Positions 1 to 10,184 of a stretch of 64,000 nucleotides of DNA are shown piece after piece (positions within the stretch are counted from its first letter, which is position 1; every line of letters starts with the position of its first letter). The DNA is from Chlamydoabsidia padenii. Its lineage: Eukaryota; Mucoromycota; Mucoromycetes; Mucorales; Cunninghamellaceae. Location of the stretch: assembly GCA_025330725.1 (NCBI GenBank), contig JAIWND010000007.1, forward strand, positions 124,001-188,000, written 5' to 3'. The notes below the pieces were generated by a model. It saw only the letters and a program-made list of their open reading frames with translations. It was not told the origin of the DNA and did not search any database. A program made the translations under genes and the position numbers.

Positions 1-864
1 CTTATCACACCTATTTGTCCTCACACACTCTCCTTCCGATCAACCTTGGTGCCTGACTCTATGGAACTACGAATCTGTGTACCTTATAACTCTCGGAATA
101 CCGCCTGGGCTGGCTTTGATGGTCGCGGTCGTGTTGAACTAAAACGTAAGTAAGCACAAGCAAAAGACACGTTGATCAACTCATACTCAAACTCTTCTTT
201 TTTTTTTTTTTTTTTTTTGTTTATTTGTATATAGAGGGTGATCATATCAAAATAACAGCCTCAAAATATCCATTCCCAACAGTAAGTGATCAGACAAGGA
301 AATCAGGTGATATGATATTAACCAGTGTTGTTTATATAGGTATGCAAAGACGATCAAACAGCAGACTGGTTTGGCTCGGTTCAAAAATGCTTACACTGGA
401 ACAAACGCCCTCGTCAAAAATCCTTCGCCGTCGTCGAATCACATGGTAAATCAAGAGCACCAAAACCAGTACATCCTAGGGAACAATTCATATCATCGAA
501 GATCAACACTCCAACATCACCTATATCAACCACAAGTTCTGGCCCAACCTCATCCACCTCATCGTCATCCTCTGAAAATGGTCACGATGAAGTCTTTGGT
601 GTCTTTAGCGACAGTGATAAAAGCCGAAACGAAACGAACAGCATATTTGATACCAATGGCACGGTAGATCAAGACACAGACGACACGAGTGGAATGGAAA
701 CCGATGATGAATGCGATGTTTCTAGTGATGATGATATGGACAACAACAACGATCTTGACAATGGTGCGCGGTTTACAAAAGGATTACAAGGATGGACTGA
801 CGACGAAATCACCAAAGGACGGATCAAGGTGGCAAAACAGGATCCATTCGTACCTATAGTTTAG
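1..864 (+). CDS. NAD kinase, C-terminal part (5' truncated by window edge)
   Basis: This is the end of an ATP-dependent NAD+ kinase, which makes NADP+. Frame 1 is open from base 1 and reads the family's hallmark C-terminal strand region: CPHTLSFRS, then RICVPYNSRNTAW, FDGRGRVEL, and after a splice QGDHIKITASKYPFPTV. Three exons are visible: 1-145, 235-281 and 340-864, with GTAAG donors and phases that join cleanly. The third exon continues with the family-typical DDQTADWF segment, then a Ser/Thr- and Asp-rich tail of roughly 130 residues ending KQDPFVPIV. A polyadenylation-like AATAAA lies at 973. The catalytic GGDGT region lies outside the window, so cytosolic (Utr1-like) and mitochondrial (Pos5-like) forms cannot be separated. 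Confidence 0.93.
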
Positions 865-1102
865 TATATCATACCGCCCCCTCCTCATTCCTATTATATG
901 TAGTTATCCTTTTATATTTGTAGTATAGTCATGCCTCTTGGCTTATTTTGTTTATATCTTATCTTGTCTTACAATAAAGAACAAGAAATTGATCCCAAGT
1001 ATGTTAAATAGTAGTGGTTTATTAATTGGTTAGTTAAAATGAATAGTAGCTATTAATCAAGATGTATAAAATGTAATAAAACTATTGAAGACTATATATG
1101 TA

Positions 1103-2204
1103 TTAGACAGCTAAAACATAGGCGGCCAAAGAAGCCAATCCCATGACGACGGCTTGATGGACGAGACCAAGTTGGAAAACGGTGGAACCAGCACCCGAGG
1201 CAGATTTCTTTTTTTCCTCATTTTTAGTTTCTTTCTTGACGCTAGGCATGGCATTACTGGCGGAAGTACTTGCTGGTGGTACGCTGTTGGAACCAGATGC
1301 ACTGTTAAAAGCAGATGCTTTGACGACGCTTGAGCTGGCTTTGGCGGACATGGATGGACTGGCACTCATGGATTGTTTCTTATCATCCATCTTGTCCTTG
1401 GTCTTACCATCTTTAGAGCCTTCAGCCGAAGGATATTCGGCGCCATCTGCATGATAGAGAAGGGAAAAAAAGGGGGGGAAGTGAGTTACCCATCATGACA
1501 GAAAAGGAAAATGACTTTTTTTTTTTTTTTTTTTTTTTTTTTCAAACCTGCAAGTTTCAGTTCGGTGACAGTGCCTTTTCCTTCAAAATCAAATACACCA
1601 GAGTATGTCCAAGTATCTGTATCAGCTTGACCAATACGGACCCAGTACTTTCCACTCTTGAAATCATTTAATGGAGAGATCTATGCAAAAAGAAGGAGAG
1701 GGAAAAAAATTGAAGCCCTTTTCCTTTTTGGATTTGCATGATTTCTTCTTACCTCATATTCATTCACCCCACACTTGACAGGACTCTTTGGATTAGTTAC
1801 TGTGGCAACAATACTGCATGATAAAAGTGAGATTCAAGCAGAGTGATACCTTGTGGTACTTACTTTGAGTTTAGTTTATCACCATTCAACATTTGAATAT
1901 CACACATCTTGTCAGCATCAGCCTTATCTGAAGTCCATTTCAATAAGGCCTTTTCTCCAGATTTCTAATTTTTAACAAGAAGGTTAAATCAATCACATCA
2001 TACATAGTACATCTTTTTCAATCTTACCCATGGCTTAGTTTGAGCCCAAGGATCTTTGAACTGGTCAAAAAAAAAAAAATCCGATTTAGTAATGTTGAAA
2101 CCCCGAAACCCCGACATGGAGCCCACTTCTTTTACCATCATGGCGGCATTAGCATAACCCACAAAGGAAGCAACGGCTGTCAAAGTGATAAAGCTTGATT
2201 TCAT
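1103..2204 (-). CDS. Kre9/KNH-like Ser/Thr-rich GPI-anchored cell-surface protein
   Basis: Predicted secreted protein with an N-terminal signal peptide (MKSSFITLTAVASFVGYANA) and a domain resembling the Ser-Thr-rich GPI-anchored/Kre9-KNH family: PWKSGEKALLKWTSD, then CDIQMLNG, then YWVRIGQ and TYSGVFDFEG. A Ser/Ala/Lys-rich linker and a hydrophobic C-terminal GPI-type tail (residues AVVMGLASLAAYVLAV) follow. Six exons fit: 2136-2204, 2028-2060, 1864-1964, 1753-1813, 1548-1680 and 1103-1446. The first intron (2061-2135, 75 nt) is open in frame and easy to miss; it has GTAAAA at its 5' end, a TTACTAAAT branch-like site and a T-run before CAG. Removing it joins the signal peptide to FKDPWAQTKPW, which suits the family better than an FFFF insert. 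Cell-wall location is inferred from family knowledge. Confidence 0.85.
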
Positions 2205-2649
2205 GATTGGTTAATTTGTTTAAGAGAGATAGATAAAGTGTATGGAATGAGTGAACAACAGAAGGGGTAGTTTTCTTTTATACTTTAAAGAAAGACTCGG
2301 GATGTTTCTACATTATATTTTTTCAGTGTAGCCGAGTCAAAACGAAACAGTAAACATGTTCACATTGTCAAAAAAAAAAAAAAAAGAGTCGGTGGATCCT
2401 ATCAGCATTGTAAAATAAAAAGACCAAGCTTAAACAGTTAAGCAAATAATAATAAAGTTAACAAACAAACATGATTAGAAAGAGAGACAAAGACTATCTT
2501 GTTTATTGGGTTTATGCACAAAGAGATAAAGAGTATCGTATAAATGGATGCTATAAAGTAAAGAAGGGGAAGGGGTAAAGCTAAAAGAGACAGTAATACA
2601 CAAGGACACACAAAGTACCCTAAAATAAAATGAATAATAGATAAAATAA

Positions 2650-2683
<34 letters not shown>

Positions 2684-2755
2684 TGGGGGATATGTAGATG
2701 CAAAGAGGGGTTGATTGTTGTTGTTGATGATGATGATGATGATGATGATGATATC
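2205..2755. other. Two non-coding stretches around RLP24/GPI gene ends
   Basis: Bases 2205-2310 are the promoter side of the GPI-protein gene, with a weak motif match (CGGGATG) at 2298. Bases 2620-2755 lie just beyond the RLP24 stop and contain a GA dinucleotide run (about 2655-2681) and a GAT trinucleotide run (about 2724-2752). No credible gene is seen between them. Confidence 0.6.
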
Positions 2756-3396
2756 CTATTCTTCCATATCCATAGATTGCACCTTTTCTTGTTCGATCTT
2801 GGCAGCTTGGTAACGTTTCTTTGCTTCGAGAGGAGCGAGTTCGATGTTTTGTTCCAGTTGGCGAATATCGTCGGCCTTTTCCATATCCTTCTTGCCAGCC
2901 ATACGGTTCTTGAAGAAGACACGTTCACGTTTAGAACGGATTTCTTGCACACGTTTCATAGCCTTGAGTGTGGTGGCCATGAGGTTACGATCGTAGCGGA
3001 CAGGTACATTGCGGCGTTTTTCGAATTCAAAGGTAGAATCCTATTATTATACAATAAGCATCAGTTAGTTCAACCAACATCTATTCCTCCCCAATCTAGA
3101 TCCCTTATACTTACAATAACCATTTCCTTCCCACTGGCTTTACGGAAAGCCTTAGTCCAGCGTACTTTTCTAGGATTACGCTTCATCTTGAAGTTTTTGT
3201 TGCATTTGGATCGACAGAAGCGGAAGGTCTACAGATCAATGAGGATTATTTAGTACGATCTACATTTATAAAACCCAACCACACACTATTATTGATCAAA
3301 GATGTTACCACTTACCTTGCTGTCGTTTCTGACAAACATAGTACCATGGCCAGGGTAGCAAGGCCCTGAACAAAAGTAACAACGGGTGATGTGCAT
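2756..3396 (-). CDS. RLP24: Ribosome biogenesis protein RLP24 (eL24-like)
   Basis: 159-residue protein in three exons: 3316-3396, 3115-3228 and 2756-3040. It starts [20 protein letters not shown], followed by [27 protein letters not shown] and VRWTKAFRK. This is the zinc-binding CxxC...CxxxC N-terminal domain shared by eL24 and RLP24. The long basic/acidic C-terminal helix region ([20 protein letters not shown]) and overall length fit RLP24, the pre-60S placeholder that recruits the AAA-ATPase Drg1, rather than ribosomal eL24. Nucleolar/pre-60S location is family knowledge. An exact copy of the recurrent promoter motif lies about 100 bp upstream (3498-3510). Confidence 0.95.
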
Positions 3397-3497
3397 ATTG
3401 ATTAAAGTATAAAAAAAGAGAGATAAAGAAAAGGAAGAAGAAAAAAAAAAAAAAAAGACAGGGTAAACATTAAATGCCAACAAAAAGTGGCTTGTTA

Positions 3498-3510
3498 TTC
3501 AAATCCCGCC
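3498..3510 (-). promoter_or_regulatory. Recurrent GCGGGATTTGAA motif upstream of RLP24
   Basis: GGCGGGATTTGAA on the minus strand, 102 bp upstream of the RLP24 ATG and in its orientation. One of about twenty promoter-proximal copies in the window. Confidence 0.6.
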
Positions 3511-3700
3511 GGATCTGATTGGTGCCTGGAAAGCAAAACATTGAGACAATGACATGATGATTATAGGAAAAGGTTATTTTTTATTCAATAAAATGAAGAG
3601 ATATACAATAAAGCTAATTAACAAAGTGAAGTAAGGGGAGAGAGGGGAGAGGGAATAGAATAAAGACTATCTACATTAATAAAGGAGAAGAAAGAGGTGA

Positions 3701-5218
3701 TCACAAGTACCGGAGTTGTGAAGAAGGGAAATGCATTGGTTTCCATTCGAGTTTTTCACCCAATATGACCCGTTTCGTTGTTTTCAATTGATTGCGTTCG
3801 TATTGTTCCACCACCTTGTCACCAAGACAGATAATATGTTGACCCCGATAATACCGTAAAGCACCAATGTTTTGTAAAGTATGCAAGATATCCTGAGTGT
3901 TGATGGAGGTCTTGTGTGAGATATCTTCAATAGTGATTTCATCCGTCGCTGAGAGTAAGAACGCCACGATGGTTTCCGTCCAATAAGCCCGATAAGACAA
4001 TAACCCCAGATCAGACAATGGTTTCTCTGGTGAGCCCGTTCGACCTTCTGCCTTGGACAGTTCATAAGAGAAGGCGATCAATAGTTTACCATACCCCATC
4101 CGTTGATACTGAGGTAACGTCAAGATACATGCCACATTATAGTTTTCCGAGGATTCCTTCTCTTTGGAGAAATAGCCAATCAGATGGTATCCATAAGCGT
4201 CGCGTTCGGTCATACAGTAAAACATGAATGGATCCACATCATAATACAGCGTTTTGTGATCCAAAAAGAGTTTCGAGAGCAAGCAAAGATGTCGGCACCA
4301 GGTACGTTGTTTTCGGCCGTCGATTTCGAAAAACGAGATGGATTCATGTCGGTAGATCTCGTTACCAGGAGGATGGTGGAGTTGGCAATGATGTCGATGT
4401 CGTTCCAATTGGCGTCGTGAGGCATAGAAGGATAGACAGAATTCACAAATATACAGCATGTCGCAATACGCATATTCCACAGGGTAAGGTGAAAAGTACC
4501 AGGTTTCCACTTCATGTTTGCCCATTTGAATCGAGTTAAAGTTCTTGACCCGCGCCACTTCACTAACACATTGAGTCATTGAGCCTGATGTCCGTAACTG
4601 TTCGATTTCCGTCTTTTTCGAGAAGGTGTTGTTGCCTGACGATGATGATGATGCTCCATTTTCTTGTTTTATCCTGGTATCGTCGTCCTCGTCGTCGTCC
4701 TCTGCTAATACTACAGTGGTCGTTGCCGCCCCATGGTCCATATCATGATCTTCGCCAGTGTCCTTGGTCATATCGTCTTGGTCGCTCCATTTTCGTTTTT
4801 GACTGATGGTGGTTGGTGTGCCCGGTTGACTAGTTGAATGCATCACTGACGGTGATCCTGTTGTGGCGGGTGAGCTGCCAGTTGGTGTGCCTTCCTTTAC
4901 GTTGCGTCCTTTTTTGTGTCCTGTTGTTTTTTTCTTGATGGTCGGAAAGGTGATGGGTCGAGTAAAATCCAGTCTGACAATGGATACCCATTCATCCAAC
5001 CGCTTGTTGAATTCCACATAGTGTACATAGAATTCTAAACCACGTGAAGGTGTTGTGCGTTCTTGCAAGATTTCAGCATTACGGTATTCCGTTTCTGTTT
5101 GATTGTTGATGACGTTGATTTTTTGGACAAAGAGTTTGCAGTTGATTGGTTTCGCCAGGAACTGTTCCATGAGTTGCCTTTGTTCAGGATCCAAGGATTG
5201 TTGAGTGGTTAATGACAT
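3701..5218 (-). CDS. ESA1: MYST-family histone acetyltransferase (NuA4 catalytic subunit, ESA1/KAT5)
   Basis: Single-exon 505-residue protein. Residues about 25-92 form a tudor-knot/chromo barrel (NCKLFVQ...LEFYVHYVEFNKRLDEWV). An acidic, Ser-rich linker follows. The MYST domain starts near residue 225 with VARVKNF and contains a C2HC finger (ICEFCLSFYASRRQLERH...C), the acetyl-CoA loop QRMGYGKLL (about 370-379), the catalytic cysteine in NVAC (about 364) and the catalytic glutamate in SPEKP (about 398). The combination of chromo barrel and MYST domain indicates the Esa1/Tip60 group, which acetylates H4 and H2A in NuA4; Sas2/Sas3/MOZ-type enzymes lack the chromo barrel or carry other fingers. 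Motif copies lie at 5339 and 5542. Confidence 0.95.
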   Translation of the reverse strand: MSLTTQQSLDPEQRQLMEQFLAKPINCKLFVQKINVINNQTETEYRNAEILQERTTPSRGLEFYVHYVEFNKRLDEWVSIVRLDFTRPITFPTIKKKTTGHKKGRNVKEGTPTGSSPATTGSPSVMHSTSQPGTPTTISQKRKWSDQDDMTKDTGEDHDMDHGAATTTVVLAEDDDEDDDTRIKQENGASSSSSGNNTFSKKTEIEQLRTSGSMTQCVSEVARVKNFNSIQMGKHEVETWYFSPYPVEYAYCDMLYICEFCLSFYASRRQLERHRHHCQLHHPPGNEIYRHESISFFEIDGRKQRTWCRHLCLLSKLFLDHKTLYYDVDPFMFYCMTERDAYGYHLIGYFSKEKESSENYNVACILTLPQYQRMGYGKLLIAFSYELSKAEGRTGSPEKPLSDLGLLSYRAYWTETIVAFLLSATDEITIEDISHKTSINTQDILHTLQNIGALRYYRGQHIICLGDKVVEQYERNQLKTTKRVILGEKLEWKPMHFPSSQLRYL

Positions 5219-5338
5219 TATATAAACAAGATGGGGAGAGGGGATGGTAAATAGGGAGACGAATTATTGTTGTTTTGAAGAGAAGAGAAGGGAGGAAAAA
5301 TTGTTTTGATGCCACCAGTCGTTTTTATTGGTTAATTT

Positions 5339-5350
5339 TTCAAATCCCGT
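5339..5350 (-). promoter_or_regulatory. Recurrent promoter motif upstream of ESA1
   Basis: CGGGATTTGAA on the minus strand (TTCAAATCCCG on plus), about 121 bp upstream of the ESA1 ATG and in its orientation. A second, plus-orientation copy (GCGGGATTTGAA) lies at 5542-5553. Confidence 0.6.
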
Positions 5351-5579
5351 TAAAGTGAGCTGGGAAAGAGTGGCCACATGTTTGAAAGGTCATGAAGTAC
5401 AAATCAATCATGCTCGATAAAAAAAAATCACCCAAATCAGTAGAGTTAGTTAATGAGAAAAGATGCATGTGATTTATTGTTAATATGAATGTTGTAGGTA
5501 TCAAGGTAAGAGGGAGGGAGGGGCAATTTTCGACTGATGAGGCGGGATTTGAATATGAGATTCCTGCAGATGCCTAGTT

Positions 5580-6128
5580 CTATTTTTGCCATATGAAACT
5601 GGGGGAAGACAGGAGATCGCGGCCAGACTGTACCATCGAAGTAAAATAGCAATTCTTCAACACATCAGCAACTTGAAGTGTAAAGTCCCACCAGATATCA
5701 GTGATATCGTTTTCTAGCAACAATTTGGTTAGCACCAGCTTGTCTATAAAAGGAAGTTGACAGAAACCACTCTTGATATAACATGGAGCATGAGAATCCA
5801 ACGCCGATTGCTTCAAATTAGAGCAACTTCTGGTACTAATAAGAACATACGGCAGCACCAGTTGATTTTGGAGACATTGCATATTTGACCATAAGAATTC
5901 TTGTCCTTTGGGTGAGAACTTTCCCACCTCTCTTTCAAACAATTCACAAAACTTTTTACCAAAACCAATAGGGTATCCTTCGGGTCCACATTGATATCTC
6001 GTTTCCAAGCAATCTTTATAAAAGGCACATGATTTTGGTAATGGGTTGATGCAATCTGGTGCTGTTGCATGACAACAAGAGAGACACAAAGTGATTAGAG
6101 TTGAGATGAACAGAAAGAAGCGAACCAT
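5580..6128 (-). CDS. Secreted cysteine-rich protein, stanniocalcin-like pattern
   Basis: 182-residue single-exon protein with a clear signal peptide (about residues 1-22, VRFFLFISTLITLCLSCCHA). At least ten cysteines follow in a spacing reminiscent of stanniocalcin: C(x4)YKDCLE, then FGKKFCELFEREV, FSPKGQEFLWSNMQCLQ, TRSCSNL and CYIKSGFC. The ordering of C-containing helices and the 'phenylalanine-x-x-x-GQ-x-F' segment mirror the STC family core, but no assignment can be proven by eye. Function in fungi is unknown to me. No promoter motif is seen upstream. An extracellular role is inferred only from the signal peptide. Confidence 0.75.
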   Translation of the reverse strand: MVRFFLFISTLITLCLSCCHATAPDCINPLPKSCAFYKDCLETRYQCGPEGYPIGFGKKFCELFEREVGKFSPKGQEFLWSNMQCLQNQLVLPYVLISTRSCSNLKQSALDSHAPCYIKSGFCQLPFIDKLVLTKLLLENDITDIWWDFTLQVADVLKNCYFTSMVQSGRDLLSSPSFIWQK

Positions 6129-7039
6129 AATTAGTGTAAGAAAAAGGAAAAAGAAGAAAGAAGAAAAGGGAGAGTTGGATCGATCTTGGATGGTCCATTG
6201 AAGTTATATATCATCAGGTTTGTGTGACAACATGTCGAGCATGTCAATACTGTCATAAAAGGAGAAGAAGGGGTCGGCGTCGGAGTTTGCTCTCGGTAGA
6301 CTTTTCGCATAAGAAACATTCGACCAGTTCAAAGTGAGATAGTAAAGCTAGTAGCATAATGGCATCAATTTTTCATGCAATATAAGGGTGATAGTGGATC
6401 GTATGGTACTTTTTATTTGAAAGTATTCAAACAATGGCTTTTAAAAGTGGACACTCAAGATTTCATAAAAGTAAGGAGATGACAAATTAGTGTTGCTTTC
6501 CCCCTGTTTTTAGAGCTTGGATTGTTTAAACGCCGCTGGAATCTTTTTTTTCTTTCTAAAGCCTTCTTGCTCAGTTCTATTGGGAACGTGCATGTGGTGA
6601 CGCAACTCGTTTCCTCTTATCGGGTAGTACGAGGATTCAATTTCATAGTCAGTGTCAGAAAGTTTTCCCGGATACTTATACTTTCTTTCACGTTTATACT
6701 TTTGGAATAGCTTGCCAGTCTGTTGGACAATTACAAATAGTAGTAGATGATGTTGAAAAAGGGATGGGGAGTGCAGGAATAAATGAGACAACTTGCATGA
6801 ATGTCGGAGCTTTAAAATCGATTCAGCTCATAAGGATACTAGTTAACTATCAGTGAAGCATAACATGATAAAAGTCATGCGCATAATGCATCATTTATTG
6901 TAAAATTATATCAATTTGCTTACATTGATTTCTGAATTTGTTACTCGACTGAATCAAACAACAGGTGATACATCCTATCGTGAATCATCTAGAGTACCTT
7001 TGCAGACGATCGCTTTGTACGACCAAGGCTGATGAAATA
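6129..7039. other. Non-coding interval
   Basis: AT-rich spacer upstream of the stanniocalcin-like gene. Several short open frames occur on both strands but none has a recognisable domain, splice support or codon pattern. No RNA gene seen. Confidence 0.5.
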
Positions 7040-7214
7040 TTAAAACCCAGCTGGTCTGGGAGGGGGATCGACCGCTCTGTACCTTTTTTTATTTAATCCA
7101 TCTGAAAGAATAGAAGGAATGTGATACAAAGGCTTTTTTTTTTTTACTTGGCACGTAAAACTTACTTTGTTGGACCATGCAGCCAAGTATTTCATACATA
7201 GTCTGATGTTGCAT
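7040..7214 (-). CDS. Possible 36-residue spliced small protein
   Basis: Two short open pieces join perfectly. Exon 1 is 7166-7214 (ATG at 7214), ending at a GTAAGT donor. A 64-nt intron has a pyrimidine-rich CTATTCTTTCAG acceptor. Exon 2 is 7040-7101. The product begins MQHQTMYEILGCMVQQN and ends KKRYRAVDPPPRPAGF. An in-frame stop lies upstream of the ATG codons, so longer versions would need another exon. The basic Pro-rich end looks protein-like, but I do not recognise the family. Chance assembly is possible. Confidence 0.35.
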
Positions 7215-7274
7215 ATGATATCCAAAGGAAAGCACAGCCTCTCCTTTGAGAGAGGAGGAGATATGATGGTCCAA

Positions 7275-7642
7275 TCAATCGTCGAGGAGAAGGTTGAAAA
7301 AGCGATTGTCTTTTTTAAGGTTTATTAGGCGAAGGCTTATTTTGGATGTAAAGAAATCACCTTTTTTCATTCTTTGTTACTATTTTAGTGAAGGACTCAA
7401 GCTAACAAACATACCCATGGTTATTAATAACTAAGCCATTCGTAAAAATAATTTTATTGAGGGGAAAGGTAATAGTAGAGAACTACCACTACAAAGGACT
7501 GGGGCTCTGGTCAAAGGCGGGATGTGAATTTACTTCATCTCCTCTTTTTTTTTTTTTTTTTTTCTTTTTTTTTCTTTCTTTCTTTCTCTTTTCCTATTCT
7601 TTTTGATTCTGGTCTCATCCCCCTTCACCTTCCTTTTTATCA
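7275..7642. other. Promoter region of the Anp1-family gene
   Basis: No gene. Contains a motif variant at 7517-7529 and a long T/C-rich tract (7542-7590) immediately before the start codon of the downstream gene. Confidence 0.5.
7517..7529 (+). promoter_or_regulatory. Recurrent promoter motif, Anp1-family gene
   Basis: GCGGGATGTGAAT, one mismatch from consensus, about 115 bp upstream of the ATG at 7643 and in the gene's orientation. Confidence 0.45.
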
Positions 7643-8734
7643 ATGTCTTCTCTCTCCACCTTTAGGGTCCGCAAACGTCTGGCCCTGACCTTAGCCATAG
7701 TGACCTGCATCTTTTTGTATGCATTCTATCACGACAACTTGGGCAGCACCAGCAACATCAATACAACATGCCACAACACCCGGTCTTTGGAATCATCACG
7801 AAGGACCTTGTCTTGGAAAGGTCTTGTCGATCATGTCTCACAACCTTATCACCGTGATCTCAATACTTTAAATGCAACCTCAAGTGCCATTCAAAACCAA
7901 GAACGTATACTGGTTCTAACACCCTTGTTGAAGAAGAATGCTGTTGACCATCTGGAACGCTACTTTGATCTGCTGGACAAGTCGACCTACCCTAATCACT
8001 TGATCTCCATTGGTCTTCTTATTCCTTCGTCTTCAGAGGAACAAGAAAAACTGAAAACGACATTGACTAGGCTTGTGAATCGTATTCAACGACGTTGGTT
8101 CCATGCCTTCCACGAAATCACCATTTACCAACGAGACTTTAACTTTGACTTTGATCCATCACAACAACAACAACAACTTGATCATTATAAATTAGCACCT
8201 TATCGACGATCCATGATGGCACGAGCACGCAATTATCTATTATCGGCAGCATTACAAGACGACCATAGTTGGGTGACATGGATGAATGTGGATGTGTATT
8301 ATTACCCTACGACGATCTTTGAAGATTTGATTCGATATAATGTGGATGTGATTGTCCCGAATGGTTTACTGGCAACGGAGGATGGTACCTTTTGGGCTTA
8401 TGAACGTAACAATTGGCAGGAAACTGATATGTCTATGCGATTCCAAATGGAGGTGGGGGATGATTTTGTCATGCTTGAAGGATATAATGAACTTGCGACT
8501 GGACGAACCTTGTTGGTGGATATGCCGACACATCAAGAACGTTTGGTGCCACTGGATGGTGTAGGTGCTTCTTTTACTCTTGTCAAGGCTCAAGTCCATC
8601 GTGAAGGTGCCAACTTTCCCTCTTATACTTATCAACACCAAGTCGATACTGAAGGGTTTGCTCGTATGGTCCAGGCGATGGGTTGTAGTATCTTTGGTCT
8701 ACCTTCTTACTTTGTTTATCATGCTCGCTCTTGA
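7643..8734 (+). CDS. Anp1/Mnn9/Van1-family Golgi mannosyltransferase
   Basis: 363-residue single-exon type II membrane protein. A basic N-terminus is followed by one hydrophobic anchor (about residues 13-28, LALTLAIVTCIFLYAF), then a short stem. The lumenal domain shows Anp1-family blocks: ERILVLTPLLKK, YKLAPYRRSMMARARNYLL, the metal-binding-type acidic run WVTWMNVDVYYYP, DVIVPNGL and LVPLDGVGASFTLVKAQVHR. The family elongates the alpha-1,6-mannan backbone of N-glycans as part of the M-Pol complexes. Which of the three yeast paralogues it corresponds to cannot be said from sequence alone. The start follows a pyrimidine-rich leader. Confidence 0.92.
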   Translation: MSSLSTFRVRKRLALTLAIVTCIFLYAFYHDNLGSTSNINTTCHNTRSLESSRRTLSWKGLVDHVSQPYHRDLNTLNATSSAIQNQERILVLTPLLKKNAVDHLERYFDLLDKSTYPNHLISIGLLIPSSSEEQEKLKTTLTRLVNRIQRRWFHAFHEITIYQRDFNFDFDPSQQQQQLDHYKLAPYRRSMMARARNYLLSAALQDDHSWVTWMNVDVYYYPTTIFEDLIRYNVDVIVPNGLLATEDGTFWAYERNNWQETDMSMRFQMEVGDDFVMLEGYNELATGRTLLVDMPTHQERLVPLDGVGASFTLVKAQVHREGANFPSYTYQHQVDTEGFARMVQAMGCSIFGLPSYFVYHARS

Positions 8735-9017
8735 TCACAGGCCTTGTCTCCTTTGGATTCTACTTTTTAGCTATATACCTTTTGTTACATCCTATTTTAA
8801 AAATAAAAAAAATAACCAACATAATAAATCTATTCTAAATCATCATCTCTTTATTATTGTTTTATTGTTTTGTTTTTATAAATGGTGTGTGTGTGTGTGT
8901 GCTGGGGGATGTGTATGTATAGGAGGATCAATCATAAACAGGAAGGAAGTGTGTGGGGGGATAGGTAATAAAAAAGGTGAAGGATAAGGGGGATACTTTA
9001 TAAAAAACACAATATGT

Positions 9018-10017
9018 CTACAAATCATCACGCATTCTAAATCCAGGGCCATAGGGTTCACTGTTAAGAGTAGAGTAGACACCAGGAGCGAATTCACAAG
9101 TGTGGCGACCAGATTGAGGACCAGGAGTGACAGGTTTACCAGCCTTCAAGTTATCCAAAAGAGCCTTGGTGGTTTCAGGGGTGAGATCTTCCTATAAAGG
9201 TGTATAAACGATTGAGTGACAATGATCCCCACCTTTTTGATTTTGTTACTTACATAATAATCATCATTAATAGCCATCACAGGGGCATTGACACAAGCAC
9301 CAGCGCATTCAACTTCCACCAAAGTGAATTTACCATCCTTGGTAGTTTCTCCAGGCTTGATATCGAGTTCCTTGGTCAAAGTTTCCAAAATCTTGGTAGA
9401 ACCACAACCACCCAATTGACAAGGTGTAGTGGTACAGAGTTGCAAAAAGTGTTTACCGACAGGAGATCTATTATATATAACATATGAGCATACACACACC
9501 GTTTTCCTATTATGAGTTTTCCTTTACCTGTTGTACATAGTGTAAAAAGTAGCCACTTCATAAACACGCATAGGAGGTACTTCCAAGAGACGAGCCACTT
9601 CGTTCATGACAGAGATGGAAGTGAAGCCGAATTGTCGTTGACCAAGATCCAACAAGGGCATGATGGCACCCTTTTTATATTGAGGAGGATACTTCTTCAA
9701 GATTTCTTCCACACGTTTTTGGTTTTCCGCATTGAATTCAAACTTGAGTTTAGGGTTGTTTTCAGGTGTATCGCGGTGCTGAATTCGTCATATCGTTCGA
9801 TCGAGGCAGGTCGTTCATATCAAAAATAAAAAAACAAGATGCATTTGTATCATATATATAGAAGAGAGAGAGAGTGTGTGTGTGTGTGTGTGTGTGAGAT
9901 TCACCATCAAGGACTTACCACAAACAAAGCATCAGACTTGACAGCAGCTGAGGAGTGAATGAATCGTCGAGTGGGAACCTTGACAGATTGTCGGATAAGG
10001 GCACGTACAGTATTCAT
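9018..10017 (-). CDS. NADH:ubiquinone oxidoreductase 24-kDa subunit (NDUFV2/nuo-24), mitochondrial
   Basis: 245-residue protein encoded by four exons: 9919-10017, 9528-9778, 9254-9467 and 9018-9191. The N-terminus is a basic presequence ([19 protein letters not shown]). The thioredoxin-like [2Fe-2S] domain contains the four ligand cysteines: [11 protein letters not shown] (first cysteine plus CQLGG) and [11 protein letters not shown]. The preceding helix block [12 protein letters not shown] and the C-terminal [19 protein letters not shown] are typical. It holds cluster N1a in the NADH-oxidising arm of complex I in the matrix. An exact promoter-motif copy is 153 bp upstream, overlapping the end of the neighbouring FAR-17a gene. 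Confidence 0.96.
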
Positions 10018-10169
10018 GCTTCTATTGTAAAAAAAATGTAAGAAGAGGAGGGGGGTGGTAAAGGATGAATGAAAGAAGGAAGAGAGAAAAAAAAAGGCGA
10101 GGTTTAAAAAAAAAATTGTTTATTTAATGTGACGTTGGGGGGAGATCATGGATGGGAGGGGGGACTAGA

Positions 10170-10181
10170 TTCAAATCCCGC
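10170..10181 (-). promoter_or_regulatory. Recurrent promoter motif, NDUFV2 gene
   Basis: GCGGGATTTGAA on the minus strand, 153 bp upstream of the ATG at 10017 and just 4 bp past the stop of the upstream gene, so it lies in a very short intergenic space. Confidence 0.6.
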
Positions 10182-10184
10182 TAA

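Noticed and set aside
4018..4806. Several long plus-strand open frames opposite ESA1
   Set aside because: They lie wholly antisense to a strongly conserved gene and have no domains of their own.
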